Shown here piece by piece: positions 24,796 through 33,701 of a stretch of 64,000 nt of DNA (the stretch's first letter is position 1; the number at the start of each line of letters is the position of its first letter). Under the pieces are notes generated by a model. The model saw only the letters and a list, made by a program, of their open reading frames with translations, was not told the DNA's origin and ran no database searches. This stretch comes from Bradyrhizobium sp. GTDB lineage: Bacteria; Pseudomonadota; Alphaproteobacteria; Rhizobiales; Xanthobacteraceae. The position numbers and the translations under genes were made by a program. The stretch covers positions 1 to 64,000 of the forward strand of contig NZ_DAIDJE010000020.1 of NCBI RefSeq assembly GCF_027451485.1, written 5' to 3'.

Positions 24796-25659
24796 ATGAA
24801 CTACCGCCATGCCTTTCACGCCGGCAATTTTGCCGACGTCATCAAGCACATCGTGCTGGTGCGAATCCTGCTCTATTTGCAGGAAAAGGACGCCGCCTTT
24901 CGCGTGATCGACACCCACGCCGGCGCCGGCATCTACGATCTCGCCGGCGAAGAGGCCCAGCGCGGCGGCGAATGGCTTACCGGAATTGCGCGCATCCTGC
25001 AGGCGCGGTTTTCCGAAAGCGCGCTTCCTCTGATCACGCCCTATCTCGACATTGTACGCTCGTTCAATCCGATGGGCGGGCAACTCGCGGCCTATCCCGG
25101 ATCGCCGCTGATTGCGCGCGCGCTGTTGCGGCCGCAGGATCGGCTGACCGCCTGCGAAGTCGAACCGGGCGCGCGAAAGGCCCTGATCGAAGCACTCCGG
25201 CGCGACACCCAGGCCCGCGTGGTCGATCTCGACGGCTGGATGGCGCTACCCGCTTTCGTGCCGCCGAAGGAGCGGCGCGGCCTTGTCCTGATCGACCCGC
25301 CCTATGAGCAGAAGGACGAGTTCGAACGGGTGGCCGAAGGCTTCACCGGGGCGTTCGCCAAATGGCCGACCGGCAGCTACCTGTTGTGGTATCCGGCCAA
25401 GAGCCGGCGCGCCACCGACGAACTGGCACGGCGGGTCGCGCAAACGACCGCAGGAGCAAGACCGCCCGGAAAATGCCTGCGCCTCGAATTCAGCGTCGCC
25501 CCGCAAACCTCCGATGGAAGCCTCACCTCGACCGGCCTCCTGGTCGTCAATCCGCCATGGACGCTCGCGGGGGAGTTGAAGACGATCCTGACTGAGCTGG
25601 AAAAGCCGCTCGGCCAGGGCGGTGCCGGGCGCTTCCGGCTCGAGAGTCTCGGTCCCTGA
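24796..25659 (+). CDS. rlmJ: 23S rRNA (adenine-2030-N6)-methyltransferase
   Basis: A 287-residue methyltransferase modifying A2030 of 23S rRNA. It opens with the family hallmark MNYRHAFHAGNFADVIKHIVL; DTHAGAGIYDL (about 38-48) is the SAM loop with the inserted subdomain after it; and LIDPPYEQKDEF (about 165-176) is the DPPY N6-adenine catalytic motif. Length and order are those of RlmJ (YhiR). It is monocistronic. Confidence 0.95.
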   Translation: MNYRHAFHAGNFADVIKHIVLVRILLYLQEKDAAFRVIDTHAGAGIYDLAGEEAQRGGEWLTGIARILQARFSESALPLITPYLDIVRSFNPMGGQLAAYPGSPLIARALLRPQDRLTACEVEPGARKALIEALRRDTQARVVDLDGWMALPAFVPPKERRGLVLIDPPYEQKDEFERVAEGFTGAFAKWPTGSYLLWYPAKSRRATDELARRVAQTTAGARPPGKCLRLEFSVAPQTSDGSLTSTGLLVVNPPWTLAGELKTILTELEKPLGQGGAGRFRLESLGP

Positions 25660-25925
25660 ACTTTCGTCGCTCCTGGACCGTAAAAGTCCGATAGGCAACT
25701 GGCCGGGAACCGTATTATGCTCGCATCATTGGGATCGGCTTTACGTTCCGCTTCCGCGAATGGTAGCGGCGGGGTGACAAGGCCTCTTCTGATTCAAGGT
25801 CGGGCTGCCATCACACGGCCCGCCCCGATGGCCACAGCTCCAGCGGAATATGTCCGCAGCGAAGGTCCGGTCGGTCGCCATGCAACAAGAGCGTGGCGGC
25901 GGAGCAATGCGGGGGAGGTTTCCCG
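25660..25925 (+). promoter_or_regulatory. Upstream region and possible long leader of the cold-shock gene
   Basis: 266 bp without a convincing gene, although a 72-codon frame opens at 25717. GTATTATGC around 25712-25720 may be a -10 region. From there to the start codon the leader would be about 200 nt, as in cold-shock genes whose long 5' UTR folds differently at low temperature. A strong GGGGGAGG ribosome-binding site precedes the ATG (25911-25918). Confidence 0.4.
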
Positions 25926-26141
25926 ATGGCCATGACTGGGATCGTCAAGTTCTTCAATGGAGAACGCGGCTACGGCTTCATCAAGCCCGATGACGGCGGC
26001 CGCGACGTGTTCGTTCATATCACCGCGGTGGAGCGCGCCGGGTTGAAGGATCTGACCGAAGGACAGCACATCACATTCGAGGTCGAACCGGACAAGAAGG
26101 GCAAGGGGCCCAAGGCGGTCAACCTCGTGATTTCTTCGTAA
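25926..26141 (+). CDS. Cold-shock domain protein
   Basis: A 71-residue CspA-type protein binding single-stranded RNA/DNA. Both RNA-binding motifs are present: RNP1 as RGYGFIKPD (about 15-23) and RNP2 as DVFVHITAV (about 28-36). Unlike classic CspA (GFGFI), the first aromatic pair is GYGFI. A second ATG two codons later (MTGIVKFFNG) is an equally good start. It probably acts as an RNA chaperone; several paralogues are usual in rhizobia, so I give no specific symbol. Confidence 0.95.
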   Translation: MAMTGIVKFFNGERGYGFIKPDDGGRDVFVHITAVERAGLKDLTEGQHITFEVEPDKKGKGPKAVNLVISS

Positions 26142-26152
26142 GAAGAAAAAAA

Positions 26153-26176
26153 TCCCGGCCGCCGCCGCGGCCGGGA
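26153..26176 (-). terminator. Bidirectional terminator between csp and beta-barrel gene
   Basis: A very stable stem, TCCCGGCCGC/GCGGCCGGGA, lies between two convergent genes. Read leftward it is followed by seven T residues (complement of the A run at 26145-26152), a perfect terminator for the outer-membrane gene; read rightward only a short GTTT follows, so it is weaker for the csp transcript. Confidence 0.85.
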
Positions 26177-26201
26177 GTTTGTGGTTTGTGCTGTTTTTTT
26201 C

Positions 26202-26828
26202 TTAGAAGTGATAATTCACGCCGGCGCGCAGCAGGCCGAAATGGTAGCCGTTCTGAGCGCCGGTGATTACGAAGTTGCTGTCGTTCAGGTCGACATAGAG
26301 ATACTCGAGCTTGGCGCTCCAGTTGCGGGCAAAGCCGAATTCTGCGCCCACACCCGCCGTCCAGCCGGCATTGGTGTGGCTCTCCGACAGGCCAAAGGTC
26401 TGGCCGTCCAGTTCGCCGAAGGCGAGACCGGCGGTGCCATAGAACAGAATGTTATTGAGGGCGTAGCCGGCGCGGCCGCGGACGGTGCCAAACCACGGGT
26501 TGGAGAATTTCCAGGGCGCAAACGTATCGGATGCCCCATTGCCCTGAATGTCGCCCTCGATGCCGAAAACCCACGGACCGCTCTGCCAGTTATAACCGGC
26601 CTGCGCGCCGCCCGCGATTCCCGAAGGCTTCGTCGGATTGTTGTCGACGGCTCCCCAATTCCAGCCGATGTTGCCGCCGAGATAGGGCCCGGCCCAGCTA
26701 TACATATTGAGCGGCTGATTGACGGTGTAAGGCTGGTACGGTTGGCCATAGCCAAGATCGGCGGCTTCAACCGATGACGTCCCGACTGCGGCGATCACGG
26801 CCGCGGCGACCAATGCAATCCTGCTCAT
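26202..26828 (-). CDS. Outer-membrane beta-barrel protein (Omp25/RopB-like)
   Basis: A 208-residue small porin-like protein. The signal peptide MSRIALVAAAVIAAVGTSSVEA is followed by a Tyr/Pro-rich linker and eight-strand barrel features: SWAGPYLGGNIGWNWG (about 43-58), GIAGGAQAGYNWQSGPWVFGIEGDIQG, GTVRGRAGYALNNILFYGTAGLAFGEL (about 119-145), and WTAGVGAEFGFARNWSAKLEYLYVDL, ending in the C-terminal Phe of outer-membrane proteins (VNYHF). This is the Omp25/Omp31/RopB family of Rhizobiales. The ATG at 26826-26828 starts the signal peptide. A strong terminator lies just past the gene. Confidence 0.93.
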   Translation of the reverse strand: MSRIALVAAAVIAAVGTSSVEAADLGYGQPYQPYTVNQPLNMYSWAGPYLGGNIGWNWGAVDNNPTKPSGIAGGAQAGYNWQSGPWVFGIEGDIQGNGASDTFAPWKFSNPWFGTVRGRAGYALNNILFYGTAGLAFGELDGQTFGLSESHTNAGWTAGVGAEFGFARNWSAKLEYLYVDLNDSNFVITGAQNGYHFGLLRAGVNYHF

Positions 26829-26979
26829 CACGCAACACTCCACGCAGAAAGTGCGTCGACCCTCGCCATCGGCATGGTTAGGGATTTGCACTTCTTACCG
26901 TTCGGATTTATCGAGACTTTTAAGTTAAAGGGTTGCTAACGCTTGAGATCGGCTGCTGTGTAGCCTTAAAGGAGCGTTA

Positions 26980-27147
26980 CCGGTGTCCCGGTTCCGACAT
27001 TCGCATCACGTCGCGGCGGGGTACTCTAACGAATGTCAGAATCGACAGGACACCGGGAAATATTTGATTCCAGTGTGGCTTTGACTCTGACGTTCCTGCG
27101 AAGAGATCGCTGCGACACTGCAAGGAACGTCAGTGTCGCCACACTGG
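26980..27147. repeat. Twin-hairpin interspersed repeat, variant B, copy 1
   Basis: Two palindromes in the 370-bp gap between the beta-barrel gene and uvrC. Hairpin 1: CCGGTGTCC...GGTTCCGACATTCG (to 27003) with CGAATGTCAGAATC (27030-27043) and an outer GGACACCGG. Hairpin 2: CCAGTGTGG then TTGACTCTGACGTTCCT (27081-27097) with AGGAACGTCAGTGTC (27123-27137) and an outer CCACACTGG. Copy 2 is at 33511-33675; an 18-base stretch of hairpin 2 is identical in both. The architecture equals variant A. Confidence 0.85.
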
Positions 27148-27198
27148 CAGGCGGCGAGGACGACACCTAGATTCCTGGTTCCATATTCTTTCGGTCTC

Positions 27199-29301
27199 AT
27201 GGCTCGCGAACCCATCCATCAGGCAAACAATGCGCGAGGGAAGGAACTCTCCCCTCCCCCGCCCGATCAGGCGCAAGCGGATCAGGCGCAGAATTTCGCT
27301 GCCGGCGATATCGATCCTGCGACGGTCCCGGCGGACGAAGAGGATGAAGCGCGGCTTCCGGATGCCGAAGCCGCCGACGACAGCAATGAGGCTCCCGCCG
27401 AGGGACGGCTTGCTGTCGGCCACGCGGCGATCGAGAACGCGGTCAGGCTCGCGCCGACCTCACCCGGCGTCTACCGCATGCTCAATGCCGCGAACGATGT
27501 GCTCTATGTCGGGAAGGCCAAGAATGTCCGCAAGCGGCTTTCTTCCTATGCGCGCGCCTCTGCGCCGCTGCCGGCGCGTATCCTGCGCATGATCGCGGCG
27601 ACCGTCTCGGTCGAGATCGTTTCGACGGCGACCGAAACCGAAGCGCTCTTGCTCGAGGCCAACCTGATCAAGCAACTGCGTCCGCGCTTCAACGTGCAGC
27701 TGCGCGACGACAAGTCGTTTCCCTATATCCTGATTACCGGCGACCACTGGGCGCCGCAGATCCTCAAGCACCGCGGTGCGCAGACGAGGCCCGGACAATA
27801 TTTCGGGCCGTTTGCCTCGGCCGGCGCCGTCAACCGCACGATCACTGCACTCCAGCGCGCCTTCCTGATCCGCTCCTGTACCGACGCGTTTTTCGAAAGC
27901 CGCACCCGCCCCTGCCTGCTCTACCAGATCAAGCGCTGCGCCGGCCCCTGCACCCGTGAGATCGATTTTCCCGGCTACACCGAGCTCGTCCGCGAAGCCA
28001 AGGATTTCCTGTCCGGGCGCAGCCAGGCCGTGAAACAACTGCTCGCGGCCGAGATGGAGAAGGCCTCGGCCGAGCTCGAGTTCGAGACCGCCGCGCTCTA
28101 CCGCGACCGACTCGCGGCGCTGTCGGCGATCCAGTCGCAGCAGGGCATCAATCCGAGAACGGTCCAGGAAGCCGATGTCTTCGCCATCCACCAGGAGGGC
28201 GGATACTCCTGCGTGGAAGTCTTCTTCTTCCGCACCGGACAGAACTGGGGCAACCGCGCCTATTTTCCGAAAGCGGAGAAATCGTTCACGCCTGAAGAAG
28301 TGCTGGCCTCGTTCCTCACCCAATTCTACGACGACAAGCCGCCGCCGAAACTCATCCTGCTGTCGCACGCCATCGAAGAAAGCGAGCTGATGGCAAGCGC
28401 CTTGTCGATCAAGGCCGGCTTCAAGGTCGAGGTTACGACGCCGCTGCGCGGCGAGAAGAAGGAACTCATCACGCACGCGCTGACCAACGCCCGCGAAGCG
28501 CTGGGACGCAAGCTGGCCGATACCGCGACCCAAAACCGGCTGCTTTCGGGACTTGTCGTCACGCTGGGCCTGCCGCAGCCGCCGCGCCGCATCGAGGTCT
28601 ACGACAACAGCCACATTCAGGGCACCAACGCGGTCGGGGCGATGATCGTCGCCGGACCGGACGGCTTCGTCAAAAACCAGTACCGCAAGTTCAACATCAA
28701 GTCGGAGGGGCTGACGCCCGGCGACGATTACGCGATGATGCGCGAAGTGCTGCAGCGTCGTTTCAAGCGGCTTCTTGCCGCCGCGACCGCGGACGAGACC
28801 GCCGGCCCCAGGGCGCAGGCAAAAGCCGAGGATGACGGCGTGCCGCAATGGCCTGATCTCGTCATCATCGACGGCGGTCGCGGCCAGCTCAACGCGGCAA
28901 AGGAGATCTTCGACACGCTCGGCCTGTCGCAAGTTGCGCTGCTTGCGGTCGCCAAAGGGCCGGACCGCGACGCCGGGCGGGAAACGCTGTTCATGCCGGA
29001 CCGCGAGGCGATCAAGCTGGAGCCGCGCGATCCGGTGCTGTATTTCATCCAGCGGCTCCGCGACGAGGCGCACCGTTTCGTGATCGGGTCGCACCGCAAG
29101 CTGCGCAAGAAGGACATTCGCGAGGCCGGACTTCAGGAGATCCCCGGCATCGGCCCGTCGCGCAAGCGGGCGCTGCTGCACCATTTCGGAACGCTGAAGG
29201 AGATCGAGCGGGCCTCGATTGCCGATCTCGGCAGGGTCCCCGGCGTCAGCGCCGAGAGCGCGCGCAAGATTTTCGAGTTTTTCCACACCCAGCCGGGGTG
29301 A
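27199..29301 (+). CDS. uvrC: Excinuclease ABC subunit C
   Basis: A 700-residue nucleotide excision repair nuclease making both incisions around a UvrAB-marked lesion. An acidic, low-complexity N-terminal extension (about 1-75) precedes the GIY-YIG domain ([27 protein letters not shown], about 90-116). The UVR motif is around 290-325 ([22 protein letters not shown]); the RNase H-like C-terminal nuclease begins near [20 protein letters not shown] (Asp about 473), and a helix-hairpin-helix ends the protein ([25 protein letters not shown]). The ATG at 27199 is chosen; upstream codons lie inside a repeat. Confidence 0.97.
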   Translation: MAREPIHQANNARGKELSPPPPDQAQADQAQNFAAGDIDPATVPADEEDEARLPDAEAADDSNEAPAEGRLAVGHAAIENAVRLAPTSPGVYRMLNAANDVLYVGKAKNVRKRLSSYARASAPLPARILRMIAATVSVEIVSTATETEALLLEANLIKQLRPRFNVQLRDDKSFPYILITGDHWAPQILKHRGAQTRPGQYFGPFASAGAVNRTITALQRAFLIRSCTDAFFESRTRPCLLYQIKRCAGPCTREIDFPGYTELVREAKDFLSGRSQAVKQLLAAEMEKASAELEFETAALYRDRLAALSAIQSQQGINPRTVQEADVFAIHQEGGYSCVEVFFFRTGQNWGNRAYFPKAEKSFTPEEVLASFLTQFYDDKPPPKLILLSHAIEESELMASALSIKAGFKVEVTTPLRGEKKELITHALTNAREALGRKLADTATQNRLLSGLVVTLGLPQPPRRIEVYDNSHIQGTNAVGAMIVAGPDGFVKNQYRKFNIKSEGLTPGDDYAMMREVLQRRFKRLLAAATADETAGPRAQAKAEDDGVPQWPDLVIIDGGRGQLNAAKEIFDTLGLSQVALLAVAKGPDRDAGRETLFMPDREAIKLEPRDPVLYFIQRLRDEAHRFVIGSHRKLRKKDIREAGLQEIPGIGPSRKRALLHHFGTLKEIERASIADLGRVPGVSAESARKIFEFFHTQPG

Positions 29302-29370
29302 ATATTGTCGCTGGAAGGTCATATGTGACGCACGGTTGACCTTCAGGTCCCGGGGGTATTGGTAGGACGG

Positions 29371-29988
29371 ATGAACATCGCGACGACCAGGGGACCGGCG
29401 AAGAGTTCGCTGTCCCTGCCCAATATTCTGACCTTCGCCCGGATTGCCGCCATTCCGGTCGTGGTCGGCTGCATCTATGCGCAGGCCATTCTGCATTGGC
29501 CGCTCTGGCTGCGGTGGGTCGCCCTTGCGGTGTTCATTGCGGCCGCGGTGACTGATTTTCTCGACGGTTATTATGCGCGGATGTGGGACCAGCAATCGGC
29601 ATTGGGGCGGATGCTCGATCCGATTGCCGACAAGCTGCTGGTCGCGTCCTGCCTCCTGATGCTGGCGGCCGACGGAATCATCTACGGCTGGACGCTATGG
29701 GCCGCCATCGTAATCCTGTGCCGCGAAATCCTGGTATCGGGCTTGCGCGAATATCTGGCCGGCCTGCGCGTCAGCGTGCCGGTCACCAAGCTCGCCAAAT
29801 GGAAGACGACGGCGCAACTTGTCGCCATCGGATTTCTGCTCGCCGGCGAGGCGGGTGATCAGGTCATTCCCCACACCACCGAGATCGGGCTGCTGCTGCT
29901 GTGGATCTCCGCGATCGTCACGATCTACACCGGATGGGATTATTTCCGCGCCGGCATCCATCACCTCATTGAGGAGGATGAGGGATGA
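29371..29988 (+). CDS. pgsA: CDP-diacylglycerol-glycerol-3-phosphate 3-phosphatidyltransferase
   Basis: A 205-residue inner-membrane enzyme of the CDP-alcohol phosphatidyltransferase family, making phosphatidylglycerol phosphate. The signature DFLDGYYARMWDQQSALGRMLDPIADK has the D-G-x2-A-R-x8-G-x3-D-x3-D pattern (about 62-89), and four to five hydrophobic segments surround it. NILTFARIAAIPVV begins the family's first helix. Its product phosphatidylglycerol is the lipid donor for Lgt. The stop overlaps moaD by 4 bp (ATGA). Confidence 0.96.
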   Translation: MNIATTRGPAKSSLSLPNILTFARIAAIPVVVGCIYAQAILHWPLWLRWVALAVFIAAAVTDFLDGYYARMWDQQSALGRMLDPIADKLLVASCLLMLAADGIIYGWTLWAAIVILCREILVSGLREYLAGLRVSVPVTKLAKWKTTAQLVAIGFLLAGEAGDQVIPHTTEIGLLLLWISAIVTIYTGWDYFRAGIHHLIEEDEG

Positions 29989-30236
29989 AACTCAAATACT
30001 TCGCCTGGGTGCGCGAGCGGATCGGCAAGTCGGAAGAGATGGTCGAACCGCCGCCGGGCGTCAAAACCGTTGAAGAGCTGATCGCCTGGCTTGCCGCGCG
30101 CGGCGAGACTTATGCCTATGCTTTCGAGAAGCCGCGGGTGATCCGTGCGGCTATCGACCATGCTCATGTCAAACAGGACGCGGCGATTGCGGGCGCCCGC
30201 GAAATCGCCTTCTTCCCGCCAATGACCGGCGGTTAG
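29985..30236 (+). CDS. moaD: Molybdopterin synthase sulfur-carrier subunit
   Basis: An 83-residue ubiquitin-like sulfur carrier. It opens MKLKYFAWVRERIGKSEE and ends with the obligatory double glycine tail, FFPPMTGG, which is thiocarboxylated and delivers sulfur to precursor Z. It overlaps pgsA and is followed by moaE 3 bp later, so MoaD and MoaE are made together and form the MPT synthase. Confidence 0.95.
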   Translation: MKLKYFAWVRERIGKSEEMVEPPPGVKTVEELIAWLAARGETYAYAFEKPRVIRAAIDHAHVKQDAAIAGAREIAFFPPMTGG

Positions 30237-30239
30237 CGT

Positions 30240-30719
30240 ATGAGCGGTGCCATGACCGACAACGTCGCTATCCGCATCCAGGAAGCCGATTTCGATATTG
30301 CGAGCGAAATATCGGCGCTGACGGCGCAGCGCAGTGACGTCGGCGCGGTGGTGTCGTTCACCGGCCTTTGCCGGGGTAGCGAGGACGGTGCAGCCATCGC
30401 GGCGCTGACGCTCGAACATTATCCAGGCATGGCGGAAGCCGAGATCGCTCGCCACGCCGATGCCGCGATGTCGCGCTGGCCGCTCTCCGGAATAAGGGTC
30501 GTTCACCGCGTCGGCCGGATCACGCCCGGTGAAAATATCGTGCTGGTCGTGACTGCTTCGAAACATCGCCAGGCTGCGTTCGAGGCCGCCGAATTCATGA
30601 TGGATTATCTGAAAGCAAACGCTCCTTTCTGGAAACGCGTGGAAGCTCCGGGCGGCACCAAGTGGATCGAGGCGCGCGATCACGACGACACGGCGGCGGC
30701 GCGCTGGACCAGATCGTGA
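30240..30719 (+). CDS. moaE: Molybdopterin synthase catalytic subunit
   Basis: A 159-residue partner of MoaD. Conserved parts are GAVVSFTGLCRG (about 35-46), LEHYPGMAEAEI (about 58-69), VVHRVGRITPGENIVLVVTASKHRQAAFEAAEFMMDYLK (about 88-126) and the catalytic Lys region APFWKRVEAPGGTKWIEA (about 129-146). It inserts the two dithiolene sulfurs into molybdopterin. The short Asp/Arg C-terminus overlaps the start of prmB by one base. Confidence 0.96.
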   Translation: MSGAMTDNVAIRIQEADFDIASEISALTAQRSDVGAVVSFTGLCRGSEDGAAIAALTLEHYPGMAEAEIARHADAAMSRWPLSGIRVVHRVGRITPGENIVLVVTASKHRQAAFEAAEFMMDYLKANAPFWKRVEAPGGTKWIEARDHDDTAAARWTRS

Positions 30720-31690
30720 TGGTCAAACGCGCCAAAGCCCCGCCCAAGCGTTTGCGTGTTCGGTCGAAGCCTCCCAAGGTTTCACCGGGTGAATTGTTGA
30801 CGCTGCTCGATTTTGTCCGTTATGCGGTGAGCCGCTTCAATGAGGCGAAGCTGACGTTTGCACATGGTACGACCGATCCGGTGGCGGAGGCCGCGTTTCT
30901 GGTGTGCGAAACCCTGCATCTGCACCCCGATCAATTCGATACCTTCGCGACCGCGCGCCTGGCTGCGCACGAAGCCCGGTCGATCCTTGAGGTGATTGAC
31001 CGCCGCGTCAATTCGGGGAAACCGGCTGCCTATCTCGTCAACAAGATCTATATGCGCGGCCTGCCCTTCTATGTCGACGAACGCACGATCGTGCCGCGCT
31101 CCTTTATCGGCGAACTCCTCGATTCGCATTTTGGCGGACAGGACGGCGAAGGACCTTCGCTGGTTGACGATCCGGATGCGGTCGAAGACGTGCTGGAGCT
31201 TTGCACCGGCTCCGGATGCCTTGCCATTCTGGCCGCGCGCGCCTTTCCGAATGCCCAGATCGATGCGGTCGATATTTCCAGGGATGCGCTCGCCGTCGCC
31301 GCGCGAAATGTCGGCGAGCATGGCCTGCAGGACCGGGTGATGCTGCATCGCGGCGATCTGTACGCCCCGATCGCCAACCGACACTATGATCTGATCATCG
31401 CCAACCCGCCCTATGTCGATGCCGAAGGAATGGCCGGTCTGCCGCCCGAGTGCCGCGCCGAACCGAAGCTGGCCTTCGACGGCGGCGCTGACGGACTTGA
31501 CGTGGTCAGGCGCATTCTCGATCAGGCAAGCCACCACCTGAAGTCGGAGGGCGGGCTGTTGTGCGAGATCGGCCGGTGCCGCAGTGCACTCGAAGCGGCC
31601 TATCCGCAGATCCCATTCCTGTGGTTGGACACCGAGGAATCCGAGGGTGAAGTGTTCTGGCTTGCGGCGGCCGATCTGCAGACGCCGTAA
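30719..31690 (+). CDS. prmB: Ribosomal protein L3 N5-glutamine methyltransferase
   Basis: A 323-residue class I methyltransferase. A basic N-terminus (MVKRAKAPPKRLRVRSKPPK) is followed by a helical domain, the hinge RGLPFYVDERTIVPRSFIGELL (about 117-138), the SAM motif VLELCTGSGCLAILAARAF (about 159-177) and the glutamine-specific NPPY motif in LIIANPPYVDAEG (about 222-234). The PRSFIGELL and length distinguish PrmB from PrmC (HemK, release-factor modifying). The TGATG overlap with moaE suggests coupling, though the functions differ. Confidence 0.92.
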   Translation: MVKRAKAPPKRLRVRSKPPKVSPGELLTLLDFVRYAVSRFNEAKLTFAHGTTDPVAEAAFLVCETLHLHPDQFDTFATARLAAHEARSILEVIDRRVNSGKPAAYLVNKIYMRGLPFYVDERTIVPRSFIGELLDSHFGGQDGEGPSLVDDPDAVEDVLELCTGSGCLAILAARAFPNAQIDAVDISRDALAVAARNVGEHGLQDRVMLHRGDLYAPIANRHYDLIIANPPYVDAEGMAGLPPECRAEPKLAFDGGADGLDVVRRILDQASHHLKSEGGLLCEIGRCRSALEAAYPQIPFLWLDTEESEGEVFWLAAADLQTP

Positions 31691-31796
31691 AACTGCAAAA
31701 AGGCCCCGGGCTCTTCTGGGAAACGCTCGATCCCTGCGAAAATAGCAGGTCTCCCGGCGTTCCGGTCGGCGGCCGAAACTGCTAACCTGCCTACCA

Positions 31797-31966
31797 GCGG
31801 AGTGGATTTGACATTCTCGAGCCCACCGAGCCGCAAATCCGGGAAAGCGAATGTCAAACCCCAAACTCCACTGGAAGCATATATTTGCTAGTGGTCCTTT
31901 GATTCTAACATTCGCAAAGGTGCCCGCTGACAAGGGAAGCGAATGTTAGAATTGCACCACTAGCCC
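31797..31966. repeat. Twin-hairpin interspersed repeat, variant A, copy 2
   Basis: Occupies most of the 306-bp gap between prmB and the aminotransferase gene. Hairpin 1 arms: GGATTTGACATTC (31804-31816) and AGCGAATGTCAAACC (31846-31860), outer GGAGT/ACTCC. Hairpin 2 is best preserved here: GCTAGTGG then GATTCTAACATTCGC (31901-31915) against GCGAATGTTAGAATT (31939-31953) then CACCACTAGC. The same order is seen at 6887 and 45586. Confidence 0.88.
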
Positions 31967-31996
31967 CCTTTTACCGACAACTCGAAGAGGCCCGTC

Positions 31997-33340
31997 ATGC
32001 TGGACAAGAGCCCGCGATCCGCCGTCAACGTCCCCAACGACCTTGCCGCGCACTGGATGCCATTTACCGCCAACCGCGCGTTCAAAAAGGCGCCGCGACT
32101 GCTCTCCGGCGCCAAGGATATGCACTACTTCACCGTCGACGGCCGTAAAATTCTCGACGGCGCTGCCGGCATGTGGTGCAGCAACGCCGGTCACGGCCGT
32201 ACCCAGATCGCGCAAGCCATCGCCAAGCAGGCCGAAACGCTGGACTATTCGCCGCCGTTCCAGTTCGGCATCCCGCAGGCTTTCGAACTTGCAAGCCGCA
32301 TCGCCGATCTTGCGCCGAAAGGCCTCGATCATGTGTTCTTCTGCAATTCCGGATCGGAAGCGGCCGATACCGCACTCAAGATCGCGCTCGCCTATCACCA
32401 GATCTCCGGCCAGGGCGGTCGCCTCCGCCTGATCGGTCGCGAGCGCGGCTATCACGGCGTCGGTTTCGGCGGTACCTCGGTCGGCGGCATGGGCAACAAC
32501 CGCAAGCTGTTCGGAACGCTGCTTACCGGCGTCGATCATCTGCCGACGACCTATGACCGCGAGAAGCAGGCCTTTTCGCGTGGCGAGCCGGAATACGGTG
32601 CTCATTTTGCCGACGCGCTGGAGAACCTGGTCAACCTGCACGGCGCCAACACCATTGCCGCCGTCATCGTCGAACCGATGGCCGGGTCGACGGGCGTGCT
32701 GCCGGCGCCGAAGGGCTATCTCAAGCGGTTGCGCGAGATCACCCAGAAGCACGGCATCCTCCTGATCTTTGACGAGGTCATCACCGGCTTCGGTCGGTTG
32801 GGCTACGCCTTTGCGGCCGAGCGTTATGGCGTGCTGCCGGACATGATCACCTTCGCCAAGGGCGTCACCAATGGCGCCGCGCCAATGGGCGGCGTACTCG
32901 TGCGGGATACCATCCACGACGCCTTCATGAACGGCCCGGAGCACGCGATCGAGTTGACCCACGGCTATACCTATTCAGCCCATCCCCTGGCCTGCGCCGC
33001 GGGCCTTGCCACGCTCGACATCTATCGCGACGAAAAGCTGTTCGAGCACGCGCGCGGGCTCGAGCCGAAATGGACCGACGCGATCTTCTCGCTCAAGAAC
33101 GAGCCGAACGTCGTGGACATTCGCACCGTCGGCCTGACCGCGGGGATCGACCTTGCCCCGCGCCCCGATCAACCGGGCAAGCGCGGGTTCGATGCGCTCA
33201 ACAGCGCTTTTTTCGATAACGATCTGATGCTACGGATCGCCGGCGACACCCTTGCGCTGACCCCGCCCTTGATCGTCAGCGAGGCCCAGATCGGTGAGAT
33301 CGTCGAGAAGGTCGCCAAAGTGATCCGCTCGGTCGCCTGA
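31997..33340 (+). CDS. Omega-amino acid:pyruvate aminotransferase (class III)
   Basis: A 447-residue fold-type I PLP enzyme, probably a beta-alanine/omega-amino acid:pyruvate transaminase. It has the family opening LAAHWMPFTANRAFKKAPRLL (about 16-36), the Gly-Ser-Glu cofactor loop in FFCNSGSEAADTALKIA (about 114-130), YHGVGFGGTSVGG (about 152-164), LLIFDEVITGFGRLG (about 255-269) and the PLP Lys in ITFAKGVTNGAAPMGG (about 284-299). It transfers amino groups from beta-alanine or related amines to pyruvate. Flanked on both sides by twin-hairpin repeats, and followed by a terminator. Confidence 0.9.
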   Translation: MLDKSPRSAVNVPNDLAAHWMPFTANRAFKKAPRLLSGAKDMHYFTVDGRKILDGAAGMWCSNAGHGRTQIAQAIAKQAETLDYSPPFQFGIPQAFELASRIADLAPKGLDHVFFCNSGSEAADTALKIALAYHQISGQGGRLRLIGRERGYHGVGFGGTSVGGMGNNRKLFGTLLTGVDHLPTTYDREKQAFSRGEPEYGAHFADALENLVNLHGANTIAAVIVEPMAGSTGVLPAPKGYLKRLREITQKHGILLIFDEVITGFGRLGYAFAAERYGVLPDMITFAKGVTNGAAPMGGVLVRDTIHDAFMNGPEHAIELTHGYTYSAHPLACAAGLATLDIYRDEKLFEHARGLEPKWTDAIFSLKNEPNVVDIRTVGLTAGIDLAPRPDQPGKRGFDALNSAFFDNDLMLRIAGDTLALTPPLIVSEAQIGEIVEKVAKVIRSVA

Positions 33341-33358
33341 AGCAGGTTCCTCCCTCGA

Positions 33359-33400
33359 CACGGATCGCGGCTCCCGCCTCGGGGCCGCGGTTCCGTTTTA
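33359..33400 (+). terminator. Intrinsic terminator after aminotransferase gene
   Basis: ACGGATCGCGGC (33359-33370) pairs with GCCGCGGTTCCGT (33384-33396) with a small bulge, and four T residues follow. It begins 19 bp after the stop codon, in the expected position and strand. Confidence 0.75.
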
Positions 33401-33510
33401 GACGGCGCCAAGAAGACTGGCCTATCGAATCAACATTAGTGGTATTGTTGCAGGGCTCGAGGCGCGCGGCGGAGCAGAACGGCGAAGTCGGCTCGCCCGG
33501 CCAAGAAGCA

Positions 33511-33675
33511 CCAGTGTCCCGGTTCTATCATTCGTATCGTATCGCGGCAGGCACTTTTACGAATGTCAAAAACCAAAAGGATACCGGCAACCATATGATT
33601 TTGGTGGGTTTGACTCTGACGTTCCTTCGAAGAACTCGCGGCGGCAATGGAAGGAACGTCGGCGTCGCCACACCG
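33511..33675. repeat. Twin-hairpin interspersed repeat, variant B, copy 2
   Basis: Lies between the aminotransferase terminator and the EAL-protein gene. Hairpin 1: CCAGTGTCCC, GGTTCTATCATTCG (33521-33534) with CGAATGTCAAAAACC (33560-33574) and outer GGATACCGG. Hairpin 2: TTTGACTCTGACGTTCCT (33609-33626), 18 bases identical to copy 1, with AAGGAACGTCGGCGTC (33651-33666). It ends 27 bp before the next start codon. Confidence 0.85.
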
Positions 33676-33701
33676 ATGTTCCGAGGGGCTTTACGCGCAA
33701 C

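Noticed and set aside
27460..29595. A 711-codon open frame antisense to uvrC
   Set aside because: Composition is typical of antisense reading and uvrC is unmistakable on the plus strand.
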